Below, in pieces: positions 35,906-48,987 of a stretch of 64,000 nt of DNA. The DNA comes from Uloborus plumipes. Its lineage: Eukaryota > Arthropoda > Arachnida > Araneae > Uloboridae. Where the stretch lies: assembly GCA_038373865.1 (NCBI GenBank), contig JAXGGA010002235.1, positions 62,001-126,000 on the forward strand. Direction: 5' to 3'. The notes beneath the pieces are model-generated. The model worked only from the letters and a program-made list of their open reading frames with translations, was not told the DNA's origin and ran no database searches. Position numbers and translations under genes: made by a program. Within the stretch, counting starts at the first letter, position 1. The number at the start of each line of letters is the position of its first letter.

Positions 35906-36900
35906 CATTATATTGTTAAAATATTTGGAAAACTAATTCAATAAAAATATGAATTAATCTGTAACTGGAGACTCATATAACTGAAATAAGGTTCAAATAA
36001 TACATACAGGGCCCGATTAACCCGTGAAGTTAGGGGAAGCTCTGTCTCATTTTGAGACCACCTGCTTTTTGAGGCGAGAAGGGGGGGGGGGTATTTCTAT
36101 ACTCTTGAGACATCAAAACAAATCTCGCAAAGGGTACGTATCATTTTTAAGAGCTGCCCAAGCAGAATTCAGATTAAAGTCTGTCCCCCTCCTCCCTAAT
36201 ATGCAGAATTTCCATATATAATACATGGTTGCATTGCAATTCTATGATTTGATGTTAAATTTGATTTATTACTTCACAAAATTAATAAACATAATAAAAG
36301 TACATTGTAAAAAAGTTGGGTCAAATCCTCACTTTTAAAAATAGCTTGTGGTGGGATTGATGTTGTGTTGGGGTTGAAATGTGTGTTCACTTTTAAAAAT
36401 TTCCAGAAAATTTTAATTGAACCAGTTCTAATGTTTACAATTACCTTCAGATATGCATTTAAAAGCAGAAACTAGAATTATAAATCGCAAGTTTTCAGTC
36501 ATTTTTGGGCCCCCTGAAAATTTTTTAGTGGAAGCTCAAGATTCCTGTACCTTTTGGATAATCAGGTCGTGACTGCATATGATTAAAATAAAATTCAAAT
36601 TTAAGAAAAACTCTATTTTTTCTGTGGCGGATTTACTGATTTGAGAGCCCGTCGCAATGCTTTTCTGGAGCCCCTTTCTCTATCACAGAACTGTGTAAAA
36701 CATTTATCATGTGAATTTTTGAAGCCAGTTCGAGGTCCTTATGATCGTAAGGGGCCCTGACAATTGTGACATGATAAATATGCCTCAGAATTTTTTCAAC
36801 AAAATATCAACGAGAAGCTCTGCCAATCGCATCTCTCTTTGTTTTTTTGTAAACATTTTGCTCAAGTGAACAACTGCATCCTTCACTCCGTAGTCTGTTT
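35906..36900. other. Dispersed-repeat-like stretch
   Basis: 36010-36110 (GGGCCCGATTAACC, long G-run) and 36500-36780 (GGGCCCCCTGAAAA, TGGCGGATTTACTGATTTGA) look like eroded copies of a dispersed repeat. A similar GGGCCCGAT phrase occurs at about 63605. No coding sequence. Confidence 0.4.
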
Positions 36901-37899
36901 GCCCTAATTACTTAATTAAATTCCCCAACACTTGTTGATTTCACGTGTTGGCGCGATCACAGTTTTTGATTGCCATTGAGAATCCTAACCAATGTTTAAT
37001 GCAAATCCCGCTCGTCTCTCTCGTCGCAGGTGCGCGAATCTCCCCGCCGAAACAATATTATTTATACAACAGCAACTCTCGCGGCGCTGCCTCGCTCGAG
37101 TGGTCCCTTTGTCACCGAGACTGACCTAATGACCCCTGTTTTCGTCATGCTCCATTAGGAAGAAAACTGGCGAGGGGGAGGGGGGAAGCAGAGGCTCTTC
37201 CCTGCGAGCCAGCGAGCAGAGTTGAATTGTTTTCTCTAGGAGCCGGTGACGGTAAATTTTAATTCGATTAACAGTCGCGAGAGCCATTGGCGGGCGGTCA
37301 CGAGGGGCGGGGCGTTCTTCTTCCCCCACAAGCGGGGGAGGGAGCCACGGGAGCACGAGGAGCGAGCATCCATTCTCCTCTTCCTCCTCCAGTTTTCAAC
37401 CCCGGTGGCTGCCCTACGATTTGGTATTCTCTCTATCCTCGCGTGAGCCCGCCGGAGAGAAACGTCATTTAGTTAAAAGCTAGGCTTTTACAGGTTTTCT
37501 GGGGGTTGGCCCGTTTGGATGTCGTCTGCCGTAACCCCGCGCATATAAAGATTACGGTCGTAATCTCGCTGTGGCAGAAGTCTCTTGTAATGCTCTGGTC
37601 CCGAACAAACTGTTGAAGCGGCGCAGGCACCCTTTAGATACTATCGGGTTGTTAGTCATACGTTGTCTTAATCTAATGAACTGAGCCTTATTGGATTGCG
37701 AGGTTGTCAAAAGAGTAGACTTGATTCATTACTCGTTTTTGAAATTTCATTTTGTGTCCAATTGGTATCTTTGGGTTTTTGAGAGGATACCTGAACGATT
37801 GGCAACCCATCTTCGTCCGAAGACGACTCTTCCTCTCTTGTAATAAAACATTAACCCGCCACCATTTCGCTGTTACATTCTTCGAGTCTGGGTATCGGT
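36900..37899 (+). promoter_or_regulatory. Phox2 promoter-proximal region with TATA-like box at 37544-37549
   Basis: The kilobase before the start codon is much richer in C, G and CpG than the flanks, especially 37020-37480. A TATAAA occurs at 37544-37549 in a CGCGCATATAAAG context, which would place transcription start near 37575 and give a 5' UTR of roughly 325 bases. Around 36905-36925 there is a pair of homeodomain-type sites (CTAATTAC, TTAATTAA). A T/C-rich run ending TTCGAG at 37886 could instead be a splice acceptor for an upstream 5' UTR exon. Start site and UTR structure are inference; no transcript evidence is available. Confidence 0.4.
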
Positions 37900-38179
37900 A
37901 TGGAATATTCGTACCTGAACCAGCCCCCCTTCGATCCCAGCTGCTCTCTTAGTGCAATGGAACTGCCAAGTTGTCAGTTGCCTTGCTCTTACGCAGACTT
38001 AGGATCTTGCAGCCAGATGACAACTGCAGCAGCCTACAGGTATAGCACCGCAGCGGTTCCGAGGTCTTTTGGGGGTCCTACATCTGTGGGGCCCCCACCA
38101 TGTGGCATGGTGGCTGCAAGACCCCGACACGACCAGGGCCCTGCTTCTGTCTTCAGTTCTGCAGGAATGGCCTTGCAAA
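37900..38179 (+). CDS. Phox2: Phox2-type homeobox gene, coding part of exon 1
   Basis: Encodes residues 1-93 plus the first base of codon 94 of a paired-like homeodomain transcription factor of the Phox2/Arix family, nuclear and DNA-binding, which in animals specifies visceral and autonomic neurons. The sequence opens MEYSYLN, as in vertebrate PHOX2A/B, followed by an SYADLGSCSQ segment matching the YADFSSCSQ/YGDFGACSQ stretch of those proteins. The rest is Ala/Pro/Gly/Ser-rich and low in complexity. The ATG at 37900 is chosen because it aligns with the family N-terminus. The exon ends at CAAA|GTAAGTATT, a strong donor, in phase 1; joining to 59706 gives a Ser codon and leads directly into the homeodomain frame. 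An open frame runs on to 38319 but only reads intron. A damaged duplicate lies 3.7 kb upstream. The identity is firm at family level; splicing is inferred from sequence. Confidence 0.9.
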
Positions 38180-38599
38180 GTAAGTATTCATTTCATACGT
38201 CATTTTTAGTGGTATCTTCAAAAAACACTTTCAAAATGTCGAGGGAGAACTTAAAAATATCCTTAGTATTAAAAGTACTCAAAATTTCGGATCATATTTG
38301 GATGACAATTAAGTGGTAAATTAATTAATTACAAGGATTCCCACCAAGCTACTTTCGCTAGATATGACTAAGCCGAACTGCCCTAAAGCAAAAAAAATAA
38401 ATAAAAGGGGGAAAAATATGCAGACCTATAAAGAAAATTAACAAAACTGGGGATAGAGGAATAGTCTTCCTAGATGCCCAATGAAAGTAATAAGGATAAT
38501 TGCGATACTTACAAACTAAGGCACCAGAGTGTGCCAAACTGATTAGACTTTCATGACCTTGACAGCAGAAACTTACCCGGGTCCTTTTCCACCAAGAAT

Positions 38600-39050
38600 T
38601 TCGGTTTTATGTTTCTTTGAAATAGCCGTTTGGGATTAAACCTAACGCGATTCCAGAAGAGCTCTGGAGCCCAACTGGAGAAACGCGAGGCAGTACCTTT
38701 GCCTTTAAACGCTGGGGCCCAGTAACTCGGTTACCGGAAGGGTGGGAGGGAACGGGGGCGCCGAGGAGGAAAGGAAAAGGCCGCCCGGAAATTAAATAAT
38801 TTGATAGCGCCAGGTCGATGCTGAATAATCCAGAGGATGACTATTTAGATCCCTGGCAGCTAACCTGATTTTCTCAGGCTGCGATTCATATTTCTTCAGA
38901 AGCCCAATATACGTCATTTTTCTTGCTTAGACTCAATTTGGGCGAAGCTTTAACCCGGTTAGTAGAAGAAAGCCCAGACCGCCCAAATTTGATCATAGGC
39001 CATCGTTACACATAAATCTTCGGAAGAAAAACCCTCCCTTTTTCTTACCT
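38600..39050. promoter_or_regulatory. GC-rich block early in Phox2 intron 1, candidate enhancer
   Basis: About 420 bp after exon 1 the sequence becomes GC-balanced to GC-rich with no reading frame, in contrast to the AT-rich DNA after 39150. It holds GGGATTAAACC (K50/bicoid-type), GGAAATTAAATAATTTG, GAATAATCC and AGCTTTAACCCGG. First-intron position and composition suggest regulatory DNA; this is inference. 38190-38599 holds only a TTAATTAATTAC site at about 38320. Confidence 0.3.
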
Positions 39051-39059
39051 TTTCGGCCA

Positions 39060-41545
39060 GGAGGTACCACAGAGATAGAATCATTCCAAAGCAAGGCGGT
39101 GTGAGATCGAGTCTCCTCAGTTTCATCTCTTGTCAAATTCTGGAATTAGCATGGGACTAATTGTTCAATTAATTTCCTGATTTTCTGAAAGCAGAAATTC
39201 CATTTATGTGAAAAAATTGGATTATTAGTGAAGATAAATATGAAATTGGTTGAATATTGCGATGCATAGTTGCGACTGGATATTTAATATTTACATTTTT
39301 GAGATAATGTGATAATTTATTTTGAAAACAAGCATCGCTTAGTGGTAGATGTATTTACGGAAAACTTGTGTACATTATGTGTTGCTCAGTGGCAGAGATC
39401 TTTTTCATTTCACAGAAGGGATTTTGAGCCTGAACACTATTTCAGAAATCATTAATTTCACTTTTTAAAACGTTGGATTATGTGAAAATCTTGGTTGTGT
39501 TATTGAATGTGTACCTGGGATTAACTCTGTAATGGTAAATACATTTCTGGAAATCTCAAATATTAATTTCTGAAAACCCTGATTGTTTAGGGGCAGGCAT
39601 GTTGGAAAACCTTAGTTATGAAAATGATAAGTGTTTCTAAAAATCTCTGTCTTAGTTGTGTAATGGCGGCTAATTAAAAAAAAATCTTTTCAATCAGTGG
39701 TAAATATAAATATAAACATATTAATTTAATAAGACTTTCTAAATATCTTCACTGTAAATTCTAAAAATTTTCACTTTATTTACCAATTCACCTTTCTTTA
39801 TTTACCAATAGTACAATGTCTTTTGATTATGTAGTGTATTAAGTTGTCCACTTATATTTGTCCTGGCTTTGTATCATGCACAAGCAAAAGTAGTATAATC
39901 ATTTTTTTTCGTTACTTCTATGTTGAGTTACCAGTGCTTTTGAATCATTCAAGTAAGGTATTGTAAATACATTTTCCTTATTTTGCGTATGTTGTGATTG
40001 CTAATGTTTAATTAAAACTAATAGATTTATATCCTAAAATTTGTTGGTAAAATATCTCCGAAATTACAACATATTGTAAACTTCAAAGAAATTTCGCACG
40101 TTTTATAAGCTATGTACATTCTTTTTAATGCTTCGCTTCATAAAATTATGCTTTTACTCTCTTTATGCGAGGCTTAGTAGTTAAAAACATGACTGGAAAA
40201 CTTTACTTTTTTCCTTGAATCATAGATGGCAACAATCATACGCTTTTTAACTTGAAACTGCAGTAACTATATATTTTAGTTTAATATCCTGATTTAGGGA
40301 AAGAAAAGTTCAAAACAAAATGCGCAGTACATATTTACCCACTTGTTTATTCGAAACAATAAGAGGTTTGTAAATAATTGTATGTGAGCCAACAGGCGTG
40401 TTCGAGAAAAATGGGCAATAGGGTACAAATTTTCAGTGAAAATGTCCGGCACTTGTTTTGGGATTCCAAGGAGCTCTTTTTTTAGTGAGTCAAACTCGTT
40501 AGAATTACTCCTTAAGTAAAAAAAAAAGTATTGATTTGTTTGAGAACAAATATTCTAACTATAAAATAACCGTTTAATTTTTTCCAAAAGTTAAGTACCG
40601 ATTTTCTTTATTACTCTTCTTCACTTATTAAGTTTTTACGAATTCGATTACTCTTTGAGACTAGTGTATATGTTACATTATATACGTATACCAAATATTA
40701 TTTTTAGCGTTAGCGCATTTTTTTTATTGCATTTACCACCACTGTTACAAAATAAAGCATTGATTGCGTTACATGTGAAACATTTCTTTGTTAGTTTTGC
40801 GAATTAACACTCTTAAAGTCGGAAATTGAATGTAGGTTTTGTTAAATTAATCTTTCCTGATATTTCTAAATAAAATACAATTATTAAATCAAATAAGTTG
40901 ATAAATCTGTCAATATCAAGTTGCACTGATTCCTTGTCGTTCCTCTCTCTTTCTTGCTTAAAAGTATTACTTCATGCCTTCATGAAAACTGTTACAAACA
41001 TTTAATAACCTAAATGCTCTGTGCAGAAATGAAAAATGTTCTGTTTTCTCCCCTTCACAAAAATTCAAGTTTCTCACATGACAAATTAAAATTAATGATT
41101 CCATTCAAGTTGCAATCTTTTAACGAAAAAATTAAGACATTTTGTTTATTTTCATAAGGAAAATGTCATTATATTAAAATTGGAGCTTTTGTAGTTAAAT
41201 GAGGATCGGTAATTGAAGAATTTTCTAAGACTTATTTACTTTTAAATATAGTAACAATATTTCTTTTGTTACGTCTCATCTTTATGAAACTTGTAAATAA
41301 GAGCTTTTCTAATGCTAAGAGCATTGTATTCAGATAATCGTTACATTCAATTAGGATAACAAAGAGTCATATGGGTTAACTTTCCGGCACATATTTTAGA
41401 ACATTGAATTTTGACTTAAAAAATGAAGAAAAAAGAACAGAAATGCCCTTTCAACATAGTAAATATTATAAATGATAGGAATTTTATGACATTTTGATGT
41501 ACAAAAGGGGGCATTTAAACATTTAGTCATTTTATTTTCTTTATT
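39060..41545. other. Unassigned intronic stretch
   Basis: AT-rich with no gene, TIR pair or tandem structure that I can see. Confidence 0.5.
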
Positions 41546-42242
41546 TAAAGTTGCGCTACTTTTATTTAAAAAAATATTTTTCATCTCACTTCTGACGTGA
41601 CTCAGTTACCTTAAATGGTAAAATAACTTTGGACCAGGCTAATAATTCATTTTAAATGGATTTTCAAATTATTATATCTTACATTTAAATATCTATATAA
41701 TATTTCAAGAAATAAATACGTTTGTACTTGAAAATTGTAGGATATCTTCTCATCCATAAGCTCTTATTTTTTCCATTGGAAAAAGTAATTCCTTATAACG
41801 TCGAAACATGTGTCTGCCGATTTTTTTCTTATTTGTGCTTTTCACGTTGTTTTATTTTCTTTTATACACGATACTTTCATAGTTTGTGGTTCAATTTAAA
41901 CTAACGAATACAACACTATTAAAATATTAGTGGATAAGTTGAAAATAGAAAAATATGACTCAAACCGTGAATGTCTCTAAGTCTTTTCTAAATTTCTGAG
42001 AAATATCTCATTAATGTTTCTCTCTGAAATGATAGATATAAATAGAAGAGTGAAACATATCTGTGAAGTAAAAACGGGTAGTCTTTTAATATTTAGATAT
42101 TTACTTTTGCGTCATTACAGTTGCACTACTTTTATTGAAATTTTTTCAGCATCCAATTTCTGACGTGACTGAAGCTCCCCTTAAATGGCATGCTAGTGCC
42201 AGGACAAGGCTAATAATTAATTTTAAAGGGATTTTATACTGT
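41546..42242. repeat. Direct duplication about 570 bp apart, with a decayed hairpin motif
   Basis: 41546-41690 and 42116-42242 share GTTGC.CTACTTTTATT, TTCTGACGTGACT, CTTAAATGG and GGCTAATAATT in order. Between them, 41785-41812 (read on the minus strand) carries CACATGTTTCG and a partly paired stem. 41975-42030 is the reverse complement of 49740-49800, so part of this repeat also occurs there in opposite orientation. Confidence 0.6.
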
Positions 42243-43525
42243 TAATTTTAAACAATACTTGAAAGTGTTTCTGATGTGCCAACAAGTGCAACAAAGTTAA
42301 TTAAATGTGCGAGGGACTGTTTAAAACAGATAAATAATGGATAAAAGTTACCCTGGAAGATTTTATTTGTAATATTTGCAGTAAAAATAAGGTTTTTACA
42401 AAAATGTTTTTATGTTTGGGTTATTTTTTTCTGTTGTTGACAAAGAGCAGCAGTATTTTTTCTCACTTGTTCAGTATTCGTTGCATATTTTTACATTTAT
42501 TTTATATAAGTCATTTAACAAATGAAGAAATAGTAATACATTATATAATCAAGATAGACATATAGAATAATTTCCGTGTTTGTTCATCATGTAGTTTGTA
42601 GTACAACCAGAGATATTTTTAGCGATTCTACAACTGTATTATTTTCATGCTTTTGTACTGTGTACAAAAAAAATATCATGGTAGGAGGGGGGGGTGGTAA
42701 AAAAATACTGTCTTTTTTTAATTAAAAAACATTTATGGATGAAAAATAACTATTAATATTAAAATTCAGACAGTTCATCCTTAGAAAGTTAGTTTTCATG
42801 GAATTAATCACTATTAGGCTCTTCACTTTTTTCGTATATTTTACTCCACCAAAATGAATTTCACTTCTGTGAAAATGTTAAGGATTCTTTTAACTGCTAT
42901 AAAAACTGCTTTTTTAAGCCATTAAAATACTTCTCTAACTATATCTCTGATTGCTATACGTGAAAAAATCTCAAGAACTTCTTGGGGTCTAAATTCCAGC
43001 ATAACAATCTCGAATTCAGATTTTAAAAGCGTTTTTCGTGTAAACAAAAGCAACATACAGAGAACTTAAATTGCAAATTTTGACTTTTATTTTATTTTGT
43101 GGATAAATTTAAGAAAATTTCTCGAATCTGAAAAAAATATATTTTAATTTGCTCATGGCATGTTTGATAGTTTCTCCTTAAATGTTAATTTTTATTTATA
43201 ACAGTGCTAAGAGTTACTCTTTTTCACTAGATGGAAAAGAAAGTATCCCTCAAATTCGACTTCATACAGAACCACCAGAATTAGAAACTTTTTACTACCA
43301 ATGTCAAATTATGAAAGCTGTTTTTTGAATTAAAGCTATTTCTTAAAACTAATTACAGCGGTGAATTATTTCAGAATGTATTTTAAGTCATTATGTATTG
43401 AGGTTTTGACAGAGAAGATAACTTATAAAATAACTTCAGTTTCAAAGCAAATTTGTATTTTTGCATTTCGTGAAATGATTATTTATGCGTTTGTAACATG
43501 CGTTTGTTTTTTGTGTAAAAAGTGG
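42243..43525. other. Unassigned intronic stretch
   Basis: AT-rich. A G-run occurs near 42690. No element ends or coding sequence recognised. Confidence 0.45.
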
Positions 43526-45908
43526 TACACTCTCAAAAATTTCTTCCTAAATTGACGGAAATTTTCTTGGCAGCAGTGCTGCCGGAAGATTAACGATATT
43601 TGACGGATTTCCGTTTCTATTTTTTCTGTCAAATGACGAAACTTCTGTCTTTATTTTATCCGTTACAAGAGGGAAGTGTTCCGTCATTTGACGAATTTCC
43701 GTTTCGTTCTTTCTCCTGTTAATTGAAGAAATTTCCGTCGTCATTTTTTCCGTTATGGGAGGGTAATTTTCCGTTATTTAAAAAAACGTCCGTTATGGTT
43801 GTTTCTGTGACACAAATGATTTATTTCGTCATTTAAAGAAATGTCCGTTACGATCGTTTCCGTTAGATGTAGGAAGTTTTGAGTTTTTCGAAGAAACTCG
43901 TTATTTTTGTTTCTCTTAAATGATGGATTTCTTTTATTTCTGTTTTCAGCCCTTAAAAAAAGAAAATTTTTGTACAGATTGAAGCAGGGTTTATCGGTTT
44001 AGACCAAATCGTTTTTTTTTTTCAAACTGTGTGTTTTTTCAATGTAATGTTAAGCTTGCTAAATAGTTTTATTTTTGCAACTTTTTTATTCAATTCATAT
44101 TACCATTAATTCACCATTCATTCATATTACCCATTAGGCACATAAATATACAAGGTAGACGCAAATTAAGTCTTTCTAAAATCACATGGGGGTGAAATCC
44201 AAGTATTTATTTCTTCATTATTTTTTTTTTTTTTTCAGCAGTTGTACATTTCAAAATACCCAAAAAGTAAACTTTAAAAAAAAACTTCATTTTACTACCC
44301 AACTTGCTTACTTACTTAAGATGAATAGAGATAAATGATGTATCATTGAGGAAATCCAAGTTGTATATTAATCTTAACTCTGGAGAATATTTAAATAACA
44401 AGAGAAAAAAAATAATAGAAGAAATCCAAAACATTTAGAGTAGGCATGAAATGGCTCCAATAATTGCACACGTTTTGTCATATGTGCTTTTATCCACAAT
44501 ACAATCAGAGCAAGAAAAGATGCATCAAACTTTGAAAACAATATATCAATGACTCTGTGCTCTTATAAGATTCAATGTCTGAGTTTCACCTTACAGAGAA
44601 CTTTTTAAATCCCAGTATAATATTCTCCTGTATGAATTATGGAAGAATAAATATACATTAATTTTTATAACGATATTCTTACTGTTGAAATGTGTTATAA
44701 AATATTTTAAAAGTTATGTAATGTATATAACACTTGTGTTTGTAAATACTAAGAAATTCTTTTTATGATTAAGAATGCATGATTTCAAGTTTTCTTACAT
44801 TAATTTATTAATGGTAGTAGGCTATAATTATGAAGAAATAAAGGTGCAAGATTTTATAATTAATTATGTTTTACACTCATTGCAATATATCACTTGAATT
44901 GCTTATTCACAACAAGGTTTTTTTTATATGTACTAATTTCTTAATTGTTAAAAGATTTTCAAACAAAATTTCCTTTATAGAAATGAAACTGCATTTTTTA
45001 CGCTTAATATTTTGACATTTAATTTAATTATTAAGTCCAAACATGAATTTAATTCACATGAATAAGCATTTGTTGACAATAAATTAATAACGTCGTGATG
45101 TCTCCGAAAAAAATTGGTTTTTTACAACCCTGAATTGAAGAAAACTATTTTATAAATAATATATAACTATAGTATATAAAATATATTTAGAAAAATACCA
45201 GGAGAAAACCAGAAATTTGTATTTAAAAGCAACCTACAACCTTTTTCAAACAATTATTCACTTAAATAGGAATTTTTTAAAGATATTAAAAAGTATTCTT
45301 GAATTTATATTTAACCTATTTCTTTTTTCAATCATATTCAGAAATGCCTTCAAGTCAAAAATTTTGTTAGCTGCAACCAGCTCAGGACTTAAGCATCAAG
45401 ACTTTTATCAGGACCTAAAAAAAATATGTTATAAAACCCATATGATTCACCAACTTCTTATAAGTAGAAGAAGATTAACACCTGTTTTAAACTACGTAGT
45501 AAACAATAGGAGAATGGATTTACAGTAAGAGAATGTAGAATTTTATTTTTACAGGCATGTATGCATACAGACAATATTACTACAACTTTCTTCTTTTCGA
45601 CTCATGGTTCCTCTTTCTGGTTTTATTTCTACAAAGACACTAAAAGAAAAGAAAAATAAAAACAAATTATAACAAGACAATAAAAACTTAACTGAGCAGG
45701 GTGCTGCACTATGCCTGATGCTTGGTTAATGAATCCTCGCCTTTTACTTGTAACTTAAGTTCACTAAAAGTGAGCATTCTTTTCTTGAAAATAATTGCTT
45801 CAAAAAAGATTCTATTTTCAAGTGACTTAAAAAAATGCTGTTTACAAAATGCGATTTTCTCAGCAGCACTCTGCTCTTTTTTTGACTTTTGAAAAACTTC
45901 CAGATATA

Positions 45909-46071
45909 TACTGTCGGCCCCGCCTAAACAAATACTGTGGGTTCCAAGAAAAATTATGCAATTAAACAAGGATCTTTAACATTGCGTCTATGGCATGTGT
46001 TCCGGGATGCTTTATTCATATAAGCGGTTTATTTGTTTATCCGTTACCCGATTAAGCGGGGATGATTAGTA
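45909..46071. mobile_element. Short TIR element (MITE), copy B of the family at 651
   Basis: It starts TACTGTCGGCCCCGCCTAAA and ends GATTAAGCGGGGATGATTAG plus TA. The internal GGTTCCAAGAAAAATTAT and TATCCGTTACCCGATTAAGC phrases match copy A. Confidence 0.75.
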
Positions 46072-46917
46072 CATGACTCATTTATGAAAGGATTTTAAAT
46101 ATTTTGATCACTTTGTGTGACAGAGTGGACAAATAAGCCTTTAAAAATATCCTTATATTCTCAAAGAAAAGTTAGAATCCCAGAACAAGCATAAAGTGGA
46201 ATAAACAGCCTAAAACTGTAAGTCTGTCTGCAATTTCAAGAAAAAATCTATTTTTTTCATCATGAAATCGACTGTAACAGAGTGGACATCCAACAGTTCA
46301 AATTAACTACCATAAGAAAAAAATTAGGCTCATCCGGGTTGTTGAACTACATAATGTAGCAAGCTAATCACGACAGTTATGCTACCTATATTTTTAAAAA
46401 AATATATCAGATTGAATGCAATTGTTTATTTTATTTCCAAAAGGCTTGTGACAATTAGCAACATCGAAAATCTAGGGACATGGATGAATAATAGTTTTTT
46501 TTTTTGGGATTTTTTTTTTTTTTTCATTTACGTAATAATCTGCAGAAATGGTGTCAGAAGCATCTTTTGTGCTGTGCAGTCAGGGTGTAAAAAAATCAAT
46601 GATTCTTTTTAAAAAATAAAAAAATCAGATTTTTTTTATTTAAATCAGATTTTTTTATTTAAATCGGATTTTTTTGATTAAAAAAATGGAAACTTCAGTT
46701 ATTAATTAATTTACATTTATGAACGACTTACCTTTAAGTTTTTAAAAATACAAAAACACCCTTGAAGTAAAGTTTCACCAAAAACTGTGATGTAAAACCA
46801 GATTCAATGCAAATACATATGATTCAAATCACTTTTAATATCAACAAAATTTTGAAACACTATACAGAAAAATTAAAGAAAAGAAAGACAAGAAAAGAAA
46901 GGAAGAAAGAAAAGAAG

Positions 46918-46978
46918 ACTTCTCATTTTATTAAAATTTCAAGAAAGCATTACATGAAATTTTAATAAAATGAGAAGT
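46918..46978. repeat. Perfect hairpin, 24-bp stem and 13-base loop
   Basis: 46918-46941 begins ACTTCTCATTTTATTAAAAT and its reverse complement occupies 46955-46978 with no mismatch; the loop is AGAAAGCATTACA. A purine-rich tract (GAAAGAAAAGAAG) precedes it. Confidence 0.9.
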
Positions 46979-48987
46979 ACAATGCAAAAATTATCTGCAA
47001 AAAATTTTTAATTAAATGTAACTTTTTCAGCTGTAATGAAAATAAAAAAACGAAAGAAATTAAGAAATTCAATGACTGTTAAAGTGTAGAGATGGAAAAT
47101 AACCAGCTGATGTTTTTTTTTCTTTTTGGTAAGATATGTACAGGGCTCGCAGTTTACTTTTTAAGAATTTTAGGGGAATTTTAGGAACATTTTTCTAAAA
47201 TTCAATTTTTTTCCACTGATAAAGACTGCCCCCCCCCCTCAACTTGCAATGCAAAGGCATAGAAAATTCATTTTCTGTCTGGTTGTTTGTTTTTTCTTTT
47301 ACTGAATGTATATCACATACATCCTATTATGTCCCTCCCGCCTCAATTCACTTTTTTCAACACCTGCCCTGCAGCTGCATGTATTTTTTTTAGTTCACAT
47401 ATTAGACAAAACAAATAGCACTATTTATGCATACATATTATTTTGACTGCAACCTTCCACCATCTGTGGAGGGGGGGTGAGTAGGATTAATGCAATAGCA
47501 TTCATCAAAAAGAAAATAAGAAAGAAAGAAAGATATATTTCAATATTATTTCTTACTTGGAACAATCTAGCTCTATATTTGTCTATAAAAGAGTTAAAAT
47601 CTTTAGACTATTTTAGCAAAGCTGAATCCGTAAATGCATCGAATAACTCACAACAGTGCATTTATTTCTAATTCTGAGTTGAGATGCTTGGGAAAATTTC
47701 ATTGTTACAGATACTTAACAATTAGAAGGCCAGTAAAATTGAGTTCAGGCTCTATTTGATAAAAAGTACTAAAAATCACATACAACATTACATTACTTTT
47801 TTCCTAATTAGTTTATCGAACAAAGAACGATTACGTATACATTATCAAACAAAAACTACATATGCATACTAAGTTTCATGTTTCTAGGCTTTGTTTTTGC
47901 AAGACTCGCTCACCAAAGACAAATATATCTACATGTACAGATTCCTCATTCCATTCAAAGTGACACGTATTTAGACAATACCAATATGAATAGAATAATA
48001 TAAATATAACATGAAATTTTCACGAAGTCTAAAGAAATATTAGTTTTGAAAAGAAGACAGTCTTTCTTGAATTAGAAATGAAAAAAAAAAAGAAAAAGAA
48101 AAATTCAGTGATACCAATTGTTCAATTTTATAACATACAGAAAAATATTATCATTTAACAGGTTCATTTTACAAATTATTTCAAGTGACATAAACATTTG
48201 TTCTTTGGTAGTTCGGGGTAGGAATCTGAATCGACTAGCATACGAATTTGCACAATCATTTTTCAACAAAGCTAACTTTAAAAAAAATATATATATTATA
48301 CATTTATGCATATACGTACGAAAATAACAACTGAATGCGTACCAATAAAAAAGGGATTGTCTGTTTTTGACACATATGGTTGTCATTTTAATTCCACGAA
48401 TGAGTAAGAATCAGCATTTTTATTTATTTACTTTCAAAGTTCAACTTGTTCTCAACCACGATATGCCTTCCAAAACAATTATTTAGGTTTAATTATTAAA
48501 CATACTTAAGAATTTACTAATCAAAGTATGCTTTTTAAGATTTCCATAAGCCCTGATAAGTTCCAGCTGATTTAAATAATAATTTTCTTTTGGAATTTAG
48601 ATTCAAACATGGCGCCTTTTACCCATTCGTAGAACAGAGAAACTGTGAACATTCCATGAATTTATATTTTTTTCAAGCTGCCATTAAAAAAGGTCTTTAA
48701 GTTAGAAGAACGATTAAATAATTTTTGGAATCCAATTCTGGAATTAAGTACTTACCCATATTTCATTATGATGTTTTTCTTTTCCTTTCCGACTGATTTT
48801 CGTAGCTTGCTTGTTTTTCGGTGGCGCTGGTATCGTGAATCATTTCGGGAAGAAGCGGGATTGCGCATGCGTGAATGCGGAAGTTAGAAGAAATAACGGA
48901 AGTTTTCGGTTTTAAGGGAAACAGAATTTTTTCGTTAAAAAATGAATGAAAATGTAGTGTATAAAGAGGGTTTTTTCTGAGAGTGTA

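Larger units (their letters stand above)
43526..48987. mobile_element. Candidate large or composite TIR element 'TACACTCTCA' (5.5 kb)
   Basis: TACACTCTCAAAAA at 43526 is inverted as TTTTCTGAGAGTGTA ending at 48987. Subterminal sequence on both sides is rich in ACGGAAATTT/AAATTTCCGT-type words (43550-43870; 48890-48950). The right end also has TTGCGCATGCG at about 48863. No transposase frame is recognisable. The interior contains the MITE at 45909 and the hairpin at 46918. It could instead be two separate copies in opposite orientation. Confidence 0.4.

Noticed and set aside
36938..36952. CACGTGTTGG near the Phox2 promoter
   Set aside because: It has an E-box core but not the TTTCG extension or hairpin, so it is not grouped with the structured motif.
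38180..38319. In-frame continuation of Phox2 exon 1 to a stop at 38319
   Set aside because: A strong donor at 38180 and exact frame closure with exon 2 show that this is intron; the residues after ALQ have no family match.
45217..45528. 103-codon frame on +
   Set aside because: AT-driven composition rich in Ile, Leu, Phe, Lys and Asn, with no motif. It lies inside a probable composite mobile element.
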